64,000 nt of DNA from Mesorhizobium sp. M2A.F.Ca.ET.046.03.2.1. Its GTDB lineage: Bacteria > Pseudomonadota > Alphaproteobacteria > Rhizobiales > Rhizobiaceae. Positions 25,228 to 35,302 of this stretch are shown piece after piece (position 1 is the first letter of the stretch; each line of letters begins with the position of its first letter). The translations under genes were made by a program, and so were the position numbers. Where the stretch lies: positions 4,514,001 through 4,578,000 of the forward strand of contig NZ_CP034449.1 in NCBI RefSeq assembly GCF_003952425.1, given 5' to 3'. The notes under the pieces were generated by a model. That model was given only the letters and a program-made list of their open reading frames with translations, had not been told where the DNA came from and did no database searches.

Positions 25228-25695
25228 TTAAGCCGGATCGGGCGCTGGAATGGTCAGATCCCGGAGCAGCGTCGAAAGCTCAGGCTCGTCGATGAGCAGG
25301 GCAGCGTCTGCCGGCGGCAGCCATGCGCGTTGCCGGTTCGCGGCCTCCCGCCAATCGGCAAGTTCCTCCGTGACTTGGAGGAGATAGACCGAAACGTCCA
25401 CCCGAATGAAGCCCTCGGTCATGCGTTTCCAATAGGAATAGGTACCGGCAGGCTGCTTCAGCGACTTGCCGAGAACACCGGCCTCTTCCTGGGCTTCGAT
25501 CGTTGCCGCCCTGCGTCCGCTCTTGCCTTTCATCGGCCAACCCTTGGGCACGATGAAGCGCCGCGTGGTGCGTGAGGTGACCAGCAGCACTTCGAGGCCA
25601 CCGTCTTCCCGCAACCGAAACGGAATCGCCGCCACCTGGCGGATCCGTTGCCCTTTCTTGGCTCGGCGAACTGCTTTCTTCTTGGTTGTTGCCAT
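25228..25695 (-). CDS. NUDIX hydrolase
   Basis: 155 residues with a Lys/Arg-rich N-terminus (MATTKKKAVRRAKKGQR) and a NUDIX fold: QVAAIPFRL, then the box region PKGWPMKGK...TIEAQEEAGV. In the strict box G-x5-E-x7-RE-U-x-EE-x-G-U the first Glu is Lys here and RE reads IE, but the EE pair that binds the metal is kept. This matches a diadenosine/diphosphoinositol-phosphatase-like rhizobial subgroup rather than MutT. The ATG at 25695 is favoured over upstream alternatives that enter the repeat. It converges on the citryl-CoA lyase gene with 6 bases between ends. Confidence 0.82.
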   Translation of the reverse strand: MATTKKKAVRRAKKGQRIRQVAAIPFRLREDGGLEVLLVTSRTTRRFIVPKGWPMKGKSGRRAATIEAQEEAGVLGKSLKQPAGTYSYWKRMTEGFIRVDVSVYLLQVTEELADWREAANRQRAWLPPADAALLIDEPELSTLLRDLTIPAPDPA

Positions 25696-25766
25696 CCCAA
25701 ATTCCGGTAGGAGCAGCGTCCCGCCGCAAGCTACCACGCGGCAAAAACCTGTCCCCCTGCAAACCC

Positions 25767-25870
25767 TAGAGCGTCTCACCGTTTTGTGGAAACGGCGAAC
25801 CGCTCTATCTTTCTGTTTTTACGCAATTCCTGACGGAAAACCGTGTCACACTTTTCCTGGAATTGCTCTA
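25767..25870. repeat. Family A repeat, copy 3
   Basis: Same orientation and outer stem (AGAGCG/CGCTCT) as copy 1, with module 2 arms GCAATTCC/GGAATTGC. It occupies most of the gap between the NUDIX gene and the Gln-rich protein. The remaining gap (25696-25940) holds no gene; it has a short CCGG-N7-CCGG hairpin near 25891. Confidence 0.85.
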
Positions 25871-25940
25871 AAACCACCGCCCTTGCAATCCGGTATTTTG
25901 CCGGTAACTAAGTCGGCTAATAAACTAAAAAAACAAAATG

Positions 25941-26246
25941 TCAGCGGCAAACCCGCGAAATCGTGTTGCCGACCGCTTCCATGCGACATGTCTGATCATA
26001 TACCGGCACGTTGGGCTGAGGCTGGCGCGCTGTCGGCCGGTCGAGCTCACGATAGATCTGCTGCTGCTGCTGGTATTGCTGCCGCTGCAATTGGTTCTGC
26101 AACTGTTGCAGCTGGTTCTGCTGCACCAATGCGTTGCGATTCGTCGGGATGACGACCTGGGCCGATACGCCGGAAGCCATGCCCAGCAAGCCGGTGGCCG
26201 CCAGGACAGCTGAAATCAGAAACGTCGATAGGCGGCGGGACGACAT
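25941..26246 (-). CDS. Small secreted Gln-rich protein
   Basis: 101 residues. The signal peptide is MSSRRLSTFLISAVLAATG... ending at GVSAQ. The mature protein is dominated by glutamine (NQLQQLQNQLQRQQYQQQQQ), then a proline-containing linker, and ends with a Cys pair (YDQTCRMEAVGNTISRVCR) likely to form a small disulfide loop. AAGGAAG precedes the ATG at 26246. No family with a known role is recognised; similar periplasmic proteins occur in Mesorhizobium relatives. It is divergent from the IalB-like gene, with about 200 bases between starts. Confidence 0.72.
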   Translation of the reverse strand: MSSRRLSTFLISAVLAATGLLGMASGVSAQVVIPTNRNALVQQNQLQQLQNQLQRQQYQQQQQIYRELDRPTARQPQPNVPVYDQTCRMEAVGNTISRVCR

Positions 26247-26448
26247 GGCTTCCTTGTCCGCATGAAAAACAGAACCTCTGCCTAATATAGGGTGTTCGAC
26301 CGGCGGCGCCATGGTCAGCTGATCGATTGTCATGCCAAAGGAGATCCGGCCCGTGCCTCAGCATTGCACTTGACGGCGGCGGCGGCTGGCGGCTCTAACA
26401 GCGGCTCCGCCCGTCCACGCGACTGGCCGGTTGGCAAAGAGGGATTCG

Positions 26449-27033
26449 ATGAAAATCAGGTATAAGTTTGCCATAGCGATGCTGGCCGTCGCGGGCATCG
26501 TCGGTCCGCCGGCATTCGCCGCGCAGAACAAGGGCGACAAGGTGGCCGCCCAGCCCGCCGGCGCGGCGGCCAAGCCGCAACTGCCGGGTGGCGCGTCGGC
26601 GCTTTCGGAAACGCATGGCGACTGGACGGTGAACTGCCAGGTCACCGGCACCAACAAGGTCTGCAGCCTGTCGCATCAGCAGTTCAACAAGCAGAGCGGC
26701 CAGAGGCTGCTGGCGATCGAATTGACGACCAAGACGGGTAAGGACGCCGCGGGCACGCTGGCGCTGCCTTTCGGACTTGCGCTGGCCAACGGCGTCGCGC
26801 TCGAAATCGACGACAAGAAGCTCGACGGCACGCTGCAGTTCAGCACCTGCCAGGCGGTGGGTTGCCTGGTTCCGGTGACATTCGACGCCGACACCACGCC
26901 GCTGCTGCAGAACGCCACCACGCTCAAGATCAACGCTATCGCCGCGGACACCATGCAGCCGATCTCCTTCACCATCTCGCTCAACGGTTTTGGAAGCGCG
27001 CTGGCGCGGACGGCGGATCTGTCGGCGGATTGA
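26449..27033 (+). CDS. Invasion-associated locus B (IalB) family periplasmic protein
   Basis: 194 residues with a signal peptide (MKIRYKFAIAMLAVAGIVGPPAFA) and an Ala/Gln/Lys-rich linker. The IalB domain begins THGDWTVNCQ and contains Cys pairs in VNCQ/KVCSL and STCQAVGCLVPV. IalB of Bartonella is linked to host-cell invasion, but the family is widespread in non-pathogenic rhizobia, where the role is unknown. AGAGGGA lies 6 bases before the ATG. It converges with kdpE, 49 bases separating the ends. Confidence 0.85.
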   Translation: MKIRYKFAIAMLAVAGIVGPPAFAAQNKGDKVAAQPAGAAAKPQLPGGASALSETHGDWTVNCQVTGTNKVCSLSHQQFNKQSGQRLLAIELTTKTGKDAAGTLALPFGLALANGVALEIDDKKLDGTLQFSTCQAVGCLVPVTFDADTTPLLQNATTLKINAIAADTMQPISFTISLNGFGSALARTADLSAD

Positions 27034-27082
27034 TCCACAACGAGGGTATTCATTTTGAGGCGATTGGCGAAAGCCGGTCACC

Positions 27083-27784
27083 TTATTCGTTTCCGTCCAC
27101 TTCGCGCAAACGATATCCGACGCCCGTCTCGGTAATGATGTAGCGCGGCTGGTCCGGGGTCTTCTCGATTTTCTGCCGCAGCTGGCGGACGTAGACCCTC
27201 AGATATTGCACGTCGGTCGAGTCGTTCCAGATCTGCTTCATCAGGAACTGGTGCGTCAGCACCTTGCCGGCATATTGCACGAGCATGCGCAGGATGGCGT
27301 ATTCCTTGGGCGACAGCTTCACTTCCTTGCCCTCGACCCTGACGATGCGCTTCACCAGGTCGACCGAAAGATCGCCGGTGTGGAACACCGGCTTCTCGCC
27401 CTGCTGCTGGAACTTGTGGCGCAGCGCCACGCGGATGCGCGCGACCAGCTCGTTCATGCCGAAAGGCTTGGTCACATAGTCGTCGGCGCCAAGCTCGAGC
27501 GCCGAGACGATGCCGGCCTCGTCGGTGCGGCTGGACAGGATCACGACCGGAATGTCGAGACCCTCGCCGCGCCATTTGCCGAGCAGCTCCAGGCCGGTCA
27601 TGCCGGGCAGGCCGAGATCGAGTAGGATCAGGTCCGGCCGTTCGGTCTGCAAGAACTCGATCGCCGCCTTGGTGTTCGGCGCCTCGGAGACCGTATAGCC
27701 CTGGCTGCCCAAGCCGACGCGCAGCAATTTGCGGATCGGCGGCTCGTCGTCGACGACCAATATCGACACGGTCTGATTTGTCAT
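27083..27784 (-). CDS. kdpE: KdpE response regulator
   Basis: 233 residues, OmpR/PhoB type. The receiver domain has acidic residues in VVDDEPP and phospho-acceptor Asp56 in LILLDLGLPGMTG, then a C-terminal winged helix (KEVKLSPKEYAILRMLVQYAGKVLT read in parts). It is the last gene of the kdp operon and overlaps kdpD by 4 bases. Phosphorylated by KdpD under potassium limitation or osmotic stress, it activates kdpFABC. A candidate tandem target site lies at 35546-35567. Confidence 0.95.
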   Translation of the reverse strand: MTNQTVSILVVDDEPPIRKLLRVGLGSQGYTVSEAPNTKAAIEFLQTERPDLILLDLGLPGMTGLELLGKWRGEGLDIPVVILSSRTDEAGIVSALELGADDYVTKPFGMNELVARIRVALRHKFQQQGEKPVFHTGDLSVDLVKRIVRVEGKEVKLSPKEYAILRMLVQYAGKVLTHQFLMKQIWNDSTDVQYLRVYVRQLRQKIEKTPDQPRYIITETGVGYRLREVDGNE

Positions 27785-30516
27785 GCCGCATCATCCGTAA
27801 GGGGCACGCCGAGCGCCGGCAAGTCAGCCGGCACCGGCATGCGGATGGTGAAGATCGCGCCGGGACGGTCGGTGCGGTTGGCCGCCGCGATCGTGCCGCC
27901 CATCGCCTCGATGAAGCCGCGGCTGATCGACAGGCCGAGGCCCGTGCCGGCACGCACCTGGTCGCGTTTGCGCACGCGGTAGAACGTATCGAATATCCGC
28001 TCCAGGTCGCCCGGTGGGATACCCGGCCCCTCATCCATTACCTGCAGGATGACGGCGCCATTGTCGACCCAGGCCTGCAGCCGGATGATCGAGCCGGGCG
28101 AGGCATATTTGGCGGCATTGTCGAGGAGGTTGAACAGCGCCTGCTCGAACAGCACGGGATCGAGCCGCAGCATCGGCAGGTCGGCCGGAATGTCGGTCTC
28201 TATTGTGTGCTCGGCGGTGATCTTCTGCGCCCGGTTCAGCGCCGAGCCGACGACATCGCCGACATAATGGAGCGCGTAATTCGGCTCCATCGCGCCCGAT
28301 TCGATCCTGGTCATGTCGAGCAGATTGGCGATGAAGCGGTTCAGCCGCTCCGACTCGCTGACGACCGTCGACAGAAGCTCCGCGCGATCCTTTTCCGGCA
28401 GCGCCGGCGCGAATTCCTTCAGCGTGCCGGCCGCGCCCATGATCGCGGCGAGCGGCGTCTTCAGGTCGTGCGAGATCGAGGTGAGCAGCGCCGAGCGCAA
28501 CCGGTCCGCTTCGGCCGCAAGCCGGGCGCGGTCGACATCGGCGACCAGCTGGACCCGCTCGATGGCCACGGCGGCCTGGTCGGCCAAGGCGTCGAGCAAG
28601 CGTTGCTGCTCGGGCGTCAGCAGCGGTCCCTGCTTGTCATTGTCGAGGCCGACCACCCCGATCGCCGTCCGCCCCGTCCGCAAGGGGAGATAGAGGCGTT
28701 TTGCGCCGGGCAAGGTGTCGGCGCCGCGGCCGGCTGCGCGGTTGTGCTCCCAGGCCCAGCGCGCGGCCGCGATATCGGCCTCGGCCAGGGTATCGTCCGG
28801 CGGATAGCCGGCCTTGACGGTGATGGTGCCGTTTTCCGGCAGAAGCAGCACGACCCGGACCTTCAGCATCGAGGCGATCTGGAAGGCCGTGGCCCACAGC
28901 ACGTCGTCGAGCGTGCCGGCGCCGGCGAGCTTCTTGGAAAAGGAGTAGATGTCCTCGGTGGCGCGCGCCCGCGAGCGCGCGGCGACCGCCTGCCGCTGCA
29001 CGCGCGCCGTCAGATTGCTGGCGATCACGGCGACGACGAGGAAGACGGCGAAGGCTACGATGCTTTCCGGGTCCCTGATCGTCAGCGTGTAGCGCGGCTC
29101 GAGGAAGAAGAAGTTGAAGGCAAGCGCGGAGAGGAAACAGGCGTAGAGCGCCGGCCAGAGCCCGAAGGTGACCGCCGACGTCAGCACCGCCAGCAGCAGG
29201 ACGCTGGCGAGATTGCGCACGTCGAGGAACTGGTCGAGGATCGAGCTGACGGCCAGCGCGCCGGCGACATAGACGGTCGAGATCAGATAGGGCCAGATCT
29301 GGAAAGGCTTCTGCTCGGTCGCGGCCTTGACCCGCGCCGAGGGCGTGTCGGTATCACGCTCGGCGCCGGAAATGACATGGACGCTGATGTCGCCGGCATT
29401 GCGGATCAGATCATAGGTGAGCGAACCCTCGATCAGCTCGCGCCAGCGCGAACGGGTAGGCCGGCCGATGACGATATGGGTAAAATTGTTGGCCGTCGCG
29501 TGGCGCACGATGTCCTGGGCGACGTTCTGGCCGGGGAGGGTGGTGATCTCGGCGCCCAGCTGCTCGGCAAGGCGCAGGTTCCTGGCCAGCCGGTCCTTGT
29601 CTTCCTCGGACATGCCGGCCAAACGCGGCGTGTCGATGTGAAGCGCCGTCCAGGGCGCGCGCAGCCGGTCGGCGAGCCGGCGCGCATAGCGGATGCGGGC
29701 CGCGCCGCCAGGCTGCGAGTCGACGCAGACGAGCACGCGCTCGCCGGCCGCCCAGGGGCCCGGAATGGCGTGCGACTGCATATGGTTGAGCAGCTGTTCG
29801 TCGACGCGCTGGGCGGTGCGGCGCAGCGCCAGCTCGCGCAGCGCCGTCAGATTGCCCGGCGAGAAATAATTCTCGATGGCGCGCTGGGCGGTGTTGGGGA
29901 AATAGACCTTGCCGTCGTGCAGCCGCTTGATGAGGTCGTCGGGGGTGAGATCGATGACCTCGATGTCGTCGGCCTCGTCGATGATGGAATCGGGGACCGT
30001 CTCGCGCACCCTGACGCGGGTGATCTGGGCGACGACGTCGTTCAGGCTCTCGACATGCTGGATATTCAGCGTGGTGTAGACGTCGATGCCTTGCGCCAGG
30101 ATCTCCTGGACGTCGAGATAGCGCTTAGGATGCCGGCTGCCTGGCGCGTTGGTGTGGGCAAGCTCGTCGACAAGGACGAGGTCGGGGCGGCGCCTCAGGA
30201 TGGCGTCGATGTCCATCTCTTCCAAGGTCTGGCCGCGATAGTCGACCAGTCGGCGCGGGATCACCTCGTAGCCGTCGACCAGCGCCTGGGTTTCCTTGCG
30301 GCCATGCGTCTCGACGATGCCGATGACCACATCGACGCCGTCGGCGCGGCGGGCGCGGCCCGCCATCAGCATCTCGTAGGTCTTGCCGACGCCAGGTGCC
30401 GCGCCAAGGAATATGCGCAGGCGGCCGCGGCCCTCGCGCTCGGCATGCTCCAGCAGCGCGTCGGGGGAGGGGCGGTTCTCGGAGTCGGTCCGGTCGTCGG
30501 GCATCAGTCCAATCAT
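27781..30516 (-). CDS. kdpD: KdpD sensor histidine kinase
   Basis: 911 residues. The N-terminal KdpD domain has the Walker-like GAAPGVGKTYEML and VDELAHTNAPGSRHPKR. A Usp-like segment follows (VLVCVDSQPGGAARIRYARRLA in part). Four clustered transmembrane helices span about 400-500, then come a GAF domain, a HisKA domain with His in SISHDLKTPLAAI, and an HATPase domain (LLDNAAKYASPG, GLGLSISRGF). It senses potassium and ionic strength. It overlaps kdpE (ATGA type) and is 39 bases downstream of kdpC. EIIA-Ntr (ptsN, in this window) is a known KdpD modulator in enterobacteria. Confidence 0.96.
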   Translation of the reverse strand: MIGLMPDDRTDSENRPSPDALLEHAEREGRGRLRIFLGAAPGVGKTYEMLMAGRARRADGVDVVIGIVETHGRKETQALVDGYEVIPRRLVDYRGQTLEEMDIDAILRRRPDLVLVDELAHTNAPGSRHPKRYLDVQEILAQGIDVYTTLNIQHVESLNDVVAQITRVRVRETVPDSIIDEADDIEVIDLTPDDLIKRLHDGKVYFPNTAQRAIENYFSPGNLTALRELALRRTAQRVDEQLLNHMQSHAIPGPWAAGERVLVCVDSQPGGAARIRYARRLADRLRAPWTALHIDTPRLAGMSEEDKDRLARNLRLAEQLGAEITTLPGQNVAQDIVRHATANNFTHIVIGRPTRSRWRELIEGSLTYDLIRNAGDISVHVISGAERDTDTPSARVKAATEQKPFQIWPYLISTVYVAGALAVSSILDQFLDVRNLASVLLLAVLTSAVTFGLWPALYACFLSALAFNFFFLEPRYTLTIRDPESIVAFAVFLVVAVIASNLTARVQRQAVAARSRARATEDIYSFSKKLAGAGTLDDVLWATAFQIASMLKVRVVLLLPENGTITVKAGYPPDDTLAEADIAAARWAWEHNRAAGRGADTLPGAKRLYLPLRTGRTAIGVVGLDNDKQGPLLTPEQQRLLDALADQAAVAIERVQLVADVDRARLAAEADRLRSALLTSISHDLKTPLAAIMGAAGTLKEFAPALPEKDRAELLSTVVSESERLNRFIANLLDMTRIESGAMEPNYALHYVGDVVGSALNRAQKITAEHTIETDIPADLPMLRLDPVLFEQALFNLLDNAAKYASPGSIIRLQAWVDNGAVILQVMDEGPGIPPGDLERIFDTFYRVRKRDQVRAGTGLGLSISRGFIEAMGGTIAAANRTDRPGAIFTIRMPVPADLPALGVPLTDDAA

Positions 30517-30555
30517 GGATTGCGCCGGGGACCGTGTCGATCCCCGGCGCGTGGA

Positions 30556-31119
30556 TCACTTCAGCTCGTCCAGCGCTAGGTTCAGCGCCAGCACATTGAC
30601 CACCGGCTCGCCGAGGACGCCAAGCTCGCGAGCCTCGACATGGCCGTCGACGAGCGCCTTGACCTTGGCCTCGTCAACGCCGCGGGCCTTGGCGACGCGC
30701 GGCACCTGGAAATAGGCGGCCTCGGGGCTGATGTCGGGATCGAGGCCGCTGCCGGAGGTCGTGACGAGGTCCATCGGCACCGGCGCGTTCGGGTTCTCGG
30801 CCTTCAGCTTCTCGGCGTCACCCTTGATGCGGTCGATCAGTTTCGCGTTTGTCGGGCCGAGGTTCGAGCCGCTGGAGGCCGTCGCATTGTAGCCGTCGCC
30901 GGCGGCCGACGGCCGGCCGTGGAAATAGCGGTCGCCGGCAAAGGCCTGGCCGATCAGGCTGGAGCCGATGACCTTTCCATCCTTCTCGATCAGGCTGCCA
31001 TTGGCCTGGTTCGGGAACAGCGCCTGGGCAATGCCGGTCATGCCGATCGGATAGATCAGGCCGGTCAGCGCCGTGAAGAAGACGATCATGACGATAGCGG
31101 GTCTGAGTTGCTTGAACAT
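30556..31119 (-). CDS. kdpC: Potassium-transporting ATPase subunit C
   Basis: 187 residues with one N-terminal transmembrane helix ([20 protein letters not shown]) and a periplasmic domain carrying the family block [27 protein letters not shown], seen in pieces. KdpC stabilises the KdpFABC complex and may help potassium loading. It lies 12 bases behind kdpB. The length is usual for the family. No anomaly noted. Confidence 0.95.
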   Translation of the reverse strand: MFKQLRPAIVMIVFFTALTGLIYPIGMTGIAQALFPNQANGSLIEKDGKVIGSSLIGQAFAGDRYFHGRPSAAGDGYNATASSGSNLGPTNAKLIDRIKGDAEKLKAENPNAPVPMDLVTTSGSGLDPDISPEAAYFQVPRVAKARGVDEAKVKALVDGHVEARELGVLGEPVVNVLALNLALDELK

Positions 31120-31131
31120 CGGGATAAATCC

Positions 31132-33225
31132 TTATGCGAGGCCGAGGGCCGTGACGATCAGGTCGATCGCCTTGATGCCGACGAAAGGCACGATGATGCC
31201 GCCGAGGCCGTAGACGAGCAGGTTGCGGGTGAGCAGCGAGCCGGCGCCGATGGCACGATATTTCACGCCTTTCAGCGACAGCGGGATCAGCGCGATGATG
31301 ATCAGCGCATTGAAGATGATGGCCGACAGGATGGCGCTCTGCGGCGTCGCCAGATGCATGATGTTGAGCGCCTGCAGCGGACCGGTGGACTGACCGGGCG
31401 CGACATAGAAGACCGCGAACATCGCCGGGATGATGGCGAAGTACTTGGCCACGTCGTTGGCGATCGAGAAGGTCGTCAGCGAGCCGCGCGTCATCAACAG
31501 CGCCTTGCCGATCTCGACGATCTCGATCAGCTTGGTCGGGTCGCTGTCGAGGTCGACCATGTTGCCGGCCTCGCGCGCGGCGACCGTGCCGGTGTTCATG
31601 GCGACGCCGACATCGGCTTGGGCGAGCGCCGGAGCGTCATTGGTGCCGTCGCCGCACATGGCGACCAGCTTGCCCTTGGCCTGCTCCTCGCGGATCAGCG
31701 ACAGCTTGTTCTCAGGCGTCGCCTGGGCAAGGAAGTCGTCGACGCCGGCCTCGGCGGCGATGGCGGCCGCGGTCAGCGGGTTGTCGCCGGTGATCATCAC
31801 CGTGCGGATGCCCATCTTGCGCAACTCGGCGAAACGCTCGGATATGCCGCCCTTGACGATGTCCTTGAGGTGGACGACGCCGAGCAGGCGCCCGTCGCGC
31901 TCGACCGCCAGTGGGGTGCCACCGGCCTTGGCGATCTCGTCGGCAACGGCCTGGAGATCGCGGATCGTGTCGCTCGTCGGGCGCGTGCCGTGGGCTGCGG
32001 CGGTCGCTTGGTTGACGTGATTGAGCACAGCGTCGACGGCACCCTTGCGCACCGACGAGCCGTCGATGTCGACGCCGCTCATGCGGGTCTGCGCGGTGAA
32101 GGGCACGAAGGCTGCGTGCAGGGTCGCCATGTCGCGGGCGCGGATGCCGTATTTCTCCTTGGCGAGCACGACGATCGAGCGGCCTTCCGGCGTCTCGTCG
32201 GCGAGCGAGGCGAGCTGGGCGGCATCGGCCAGCTCCTGCTCGGTGACGCCCTTGACCGGACGGAACTCGGTCGCCTGGCGATTGCCGAGCGTGATGGTGC
32301 CGGTCTTGTCGAGCAGCAGCGTGTCGACGTCGCCGGCGGCCTCGACGGCGCGGCCGGACATGGCAAGCACGTTGAAGCGCACCAGCCGGTCCATGCCGGC
32401 GATGCCGATGGCCGACAGCAATGCGCCGATCGTGGTCGGGATCAGCGTCACGAACAGAGCAACCAGGATCGTCACCGGGATATAGCCGCCCGAATAGGAG
32501 GCGAAGCTCGGGATGGTCGCGGTCGCCAGCACGAAGATCAGCGTCATGCCGACGAGCAGGATGTTGAGCGCGATCTCGTTCGGCGTCTTCTGGCGCTCGG
32601 CGCCCTCCACCAGCGAGATCATGCGGTCGAGGAAGGTCTGGCCGGAGGCGGCGGAGATGCGCACGCGGATCCAGTCGGACAGCACCTGGGTGCCGCCGGT
32701 GACGGCCGAACGGTCGCCGCCGGATTCGCGGATGACGGGCGCGGATTCGCCGGTGATCGCCGCCTCGTTGACGGAGGCCACGCCTTCGATCACCTCGCCG
32801 TCGGACGGGATGATGTCGCCGGCCTCGACCAGCACGACATCGCCGACCTTCAGGCTGGTGCCCGGCACCAGCTTGAATTTCGCGCGGTCGCCGTTGCTGA
32901 GCAGCTTGGCCTGAATCTCGGTGCGCGCCTTGCGCAGCGTGTCGGCCTGCGCCTTGCCGCGGCCTTCGGCGACGGCCTCGGCGAAATTCGCGAACAGCAC
33001 GGTGAACCACAGCCAGATGATGATCTGCAGGGTGAAGCCGAGATCGCCGCCCCCGGCGATGAGATCCTTGACGAACAGAACGGTGGTGAGAGCCGAGACG
33101 ACGGCGACGACGAACATCACCGGATTACGGACCAGCGTGCGCGGGTTCAGCTTGCGGAAGGCGCCGCCGATGGCGGGCACCAGGATGCGGGCATCCAGAA
33201 TGCTCGCGGATTTGGACTGGCTCAT
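31132..33225 (-). CDS. kdpB: Potassium-transporting P-type ATPase catalytic subunit B
   Basis: 697 residues, the ATP-hydrolysing subunit. The phosphorylation motif DKTGTIT is intact, TGESAP is the actuator motif, and [19 protein letters not shown] closes the P domain. The ATG at 33225 has GGAG upstream and overlaps the stop of the preceding small membrane gene as ATGA; an in-frame ATG at 33312 would enlarge that overlap and is not family-like. It forms KdpFABC with the adjacent genes for high-affinity potassium uptake. Confidence 0.96.
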   Translation of the reverse strand: MSQSKSASILDARILVPAIGGAFRKLNPRTLVRNPVMFVVAVVSALTTVLFVKDLIAGGGDLGFTLQIIIWLWFTVLFANFAEAVAEGRGKAQADTLRKARTEIQAKLLSNGDRAKFKLVPGTSLKVGDVVLVEAGDIIPSDGEVIEGVASVNEAAITGESAPVIRESGGDRSAVTGGTQVLSDWIRVRISAASGQTFLDRMISLVEGAERQKTPNEIALNILLVGMTLIFVLATATIPSFASYSGGYIPVTILVALFVTLIPTTIGALLSAIGIAGMDRLVRFNVLAMSGRAVEAAGDVDTLLLDKTGTITLGNRQATEFRPVKGVTEQELADAAQLASLADETPEGRSIVVLAKEKYGIRARDMATLHAAFVPFTAQTRMSGVDIDGSSVRKGAVDAVLNHVNQATAAAHGTRPTSDTIRDLQAVADEIAKAGGTPLAVERDGRLLGVVHLKDIVKGGISERFAELRKMGIRTVMITGDNPLTAAAIAAEAGVDDFLAQATPENKLSLIREEQAKGKLVAMCGDGTNDAPALAQADVGVAMNTGTVAAREAGNMVDLDSDPTKLIEIVEIGKALLMTRGSLTTFSIANDVAKYFAIIPAMFAVFYVAPGQSTGPLQALNIMHLATPQSAILSAIIFNALIIIALIPLSLKGVKYRAIGAGSLLTRNLLVYGLGGIIVPFVGIKAIDLIVTALGLA

Positions 33226-33458
33226 TTTTGGGCTCCAGTATCGGTTATGTTGGACGGCGCCGGGTGTTCGGTCTTCGGGAAGAGGTGCGGAAGACCGGTG
33301 GCCAGCAGCCACAGCACGAACAGCACGGCCGCCATGCCGAGAAAGGTTGAAAGCGTCGGGAAAGGACGAGGCTTCTCGTCCCTTCCGTTGTCGGGCGCTC
33401 CGTCACCGGCCTGGTGACCGTCGTGCCGACGTATGTGGTTGAACCCGGGCATGGTCAT
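33222..33458 (-). CDS. One-helix membrane protein between kdpA and kdpB
   Basis: About 78 residues: a hydrophilic, His/Asp/Gly-rich N-terminus ([16 protein letters not shown]), one hydrophobic helix ([22 protein letters not shown]) and a short polar tail. It begins one base after the kdpA stop and its stop overlaps the kdpB start (ATGA), so translation is probably coupled through the three genes. It is not a standard Kdp subunit; KdpF is separately present upstream of kdpA. The start could be 33452, 33458 or 33476. It could be an accessory subunit or only a linker ORF that aids coupling. Confidence 0.55.
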   Translation of the reverse strand: MTMPGFNHIRRHDGHQAGDGAPDNGRDEKPRPFPTLSTFLGMAAVLFVLWLLATGLPHLFPKTEHPAPSNITDTGAQK

Positions 33459-33459
33459 C

Positions 33460-35163
33460 TCAGAAGGTCTGTCCATGGATCATCGCCAGATGCTCGACGA
33501 TCGGGCCGACGGCGAGCGACGGGAAGAAGGTGAGGCCGCCGACGATGATGATGACGCCGACCAGCAGGCCGACGAACAGCGTGCCGTCGGTCGGGAAGGT
33601 GCCGGCCGAAGCGGGCACGGTCTTCTTCGCCGCCAGCGAGCCGGCAATGGCCAGAGCCGGGATGATGACCAGGAAGCGGCCCATCAGCATGCCGATTGCA
33701 CCCGTGAGGTTGAACCAGGGTGTGTTGCCGGTGAGGCCGCCGAAGGCCGAGCCGTTGTTCGCGGCGGACGACGTGTAGGCATAGAGCACCTCGGAGAAGC
33801 CGTGCGGGCCGCCATTGGCCATCGAGGCCACGGCGCTCGGCAGGACCACGGCGATCGCCGTGAAGATCAGCATGGCCAGCGGCAGGCACAGGATGGCGAG
33901 CATCGCCATCTTCACCTCCCTGGCCTCGATCTTCTTGCCGAGATATTCCGGCGTACGGCCGACCATCAGACCGGCGACGAAGACGGCGATGACGACGAAC
34001 ATCAGGATGCCGTAGAAACCGGCGCCGACGCCGCCGACGATGACTTCGCCGAGCTGCATGTTGATGATCGGGATCATGCCGCCGAGCGCGGTGAAGCTAT
34101 CGTGCATGGCGTTGACGGCGCCGCAGGAGGCTGAGGTGGTGATGACCGCGAACAAGGCCGACAGGGCGATGCCGAAGCGGGTCTCCTTGCCTTCCATGTT
34201 GCCGCCGTCGATGCCGAGCGCATGGACCAGCGGGTTGCCGGCGGCCTCGGCCCAATAGCAGACGACGACGCCGGCGATGAACAGCACGCCCATCGAGGCG
34301 AGGATCGCCCAGCCCTGGCGCTCACTGCCGACCATGCGGCCGAAGACGTTGGTGAGGCCGGCGCCGAGCACGAAGATGGTCAGCATCTGGATCAAGTTGG
34401 AGATCGCGTCCGGATTCTCGAACGGATGCGCGGCATTGGCGTTGAAGAAGCCGCCGCCATTGGTTCCGAGCATCTTGATGGCGACCTGCGAGGCGACCGG
34501 TCCGAGTGCGATGGTCTGCTTGGCGCCTTCCAGCGTGGTGGCGTCAACATAGGGCCCAAGCGTCTGCGGAATGCCGAGCCAGACATAGACCAGCGTCAGC
34601 ACGATACACATCGGCAGGAGCACGTAGAGCGTGCAGCGGGTCAGATCGACCCAGAAATTGCCGATCGACTTGCCCGAGGCACGAGCGAAGCCGCGGATCA
34701 ATGCGATTGCAATCGCAATGCCGGTGGCGGCCGAGACGAAATTCTGGACGGTGAGGCCCGCCATCTGCACGAGATAGGACATCGTGCTTTCGCCGCCGTA
34801 GTTCTGCCAGTTGGTGTTGGTGACGAAGCTCGCGGCGGTGTTGAAGGCGAGCTGCGGGTCGACCGCGGTCATGCCTGCGGGGTTGTAGGGCAGCACGCCC
34901 TGCAGCCGCTGCAACGCGTAAAGAACGAGGAAGCCGGCGAGATTGAAGAGCAGCATGCCTGTCGTGTAGACGGCCCAGTGTTGTTCCTCTCGCTCATTGG
35001 TGCCAGCTAAGCGATAAAGGCCGCGTTCAATCGGAACCAGAACCGATGAAAGAACAGTGCGGTCGCCGTTGAAGACGCGGTGCATATAGAAGCCGACCGG
35101 CTTAACGAGCGCGACGAGGATGCCGCAATAGAGAAGGATCTGTATCCAGCCGTAGATTGTCAT
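33460..35163 (-). CDS. kdpA: Potassium-transporting ATPase subunit A
   Basis: 567 residues, the potassium-channel-like subunit with about ten transmembrane helices. It shows the conserved [13 protein letters not shown] selectivity-loop segment and [17 protein letters not shown]. It binds potassium and passes it through a tunnel to KdpB. It lies 33 bases behind kdpF and directly before the one-helix ORF. The length is normal. Confidence 0.96.
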   Translation of the reverse strand: MTIYGWIQILLYCGILVALVKPVGFYMHRVFNGDRTVLSSVLVPIERGLYRLAGTNEREEQHWAVYTTGMLLFNLAGFLVLYALQRLQGVLPYNPAGMTAVDPQLAFNTAASFVTNTNWQNYGGESTMSYLVQMAGLTVQNFVSAATGIAIAIALIRGFARASGKSIGNFWVDLTRCTLYVLLPMCIVLTLVYVWLGIPQTLGPYVDATTLEGAKQTIALGPVASQVAIKMLGTNGGGFFNANAAHPFENPDAISNLIQMLTIFVLGAGLTNVFGRMVGSERQGWAILASMGVLFIAGVVVCYWAEAAGNPLVHALGIDGGNMEGKETRFGIALSALFAVITTSASCGAVNAMHDSFTALGGMIPIINMQLGEVIVGGVGAGFYGILMFVVIAVFVAGLMVGRTPEYLGKKIEAREVKMAMLAILCLPLAMLIFTAIAVVLPSAVASMANGGPHGFSEVLYAYTSSAANNGSAFGGLTGNTPWFNLTGAIGMLMGRFLVIIPALAIAGSLAAKKTVPASAGTFPTDGTLFVGLLVGVIIIVGGLTFFPSLAVGPIVEHLAMIHGQTF

Positions 35164-35196
35164 GGTGATGGCTTTCCGTGCCTGGCGCCGGAACGT

Positions 35197-35286
35197 TCAG
35201 AAACGCTCGGGGCGGATGAGGGCGTAGGTAAGGTAGGCGAGCAGGAACAAGGTCACCGCGCCGCCAAGGAAATAATCGAGAAGCAT
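35197..35286 (-). CDS. kdpF: KdpF small subunit
   Basis: A 29-residue single-helix peptide read directly from the minus strand: MLLDYFLGGAV at the start, a Leu/Ala/Tyr helix, and the KdpF-like end YALIRPERF. GGAAGGG lies 7 bases before its ATG. KdpF is a lipid-like stabiliser of the KdpFABC complex. Its position just upstream of kdpA is canonical. Confidence 0.88.
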   Translation of the reverse strand: MLLDYFLGGAVTLFLLAYLTYALIRPERF

Positions 35287-35302
35287 GATCCGGCCCTTCC
35301 GC

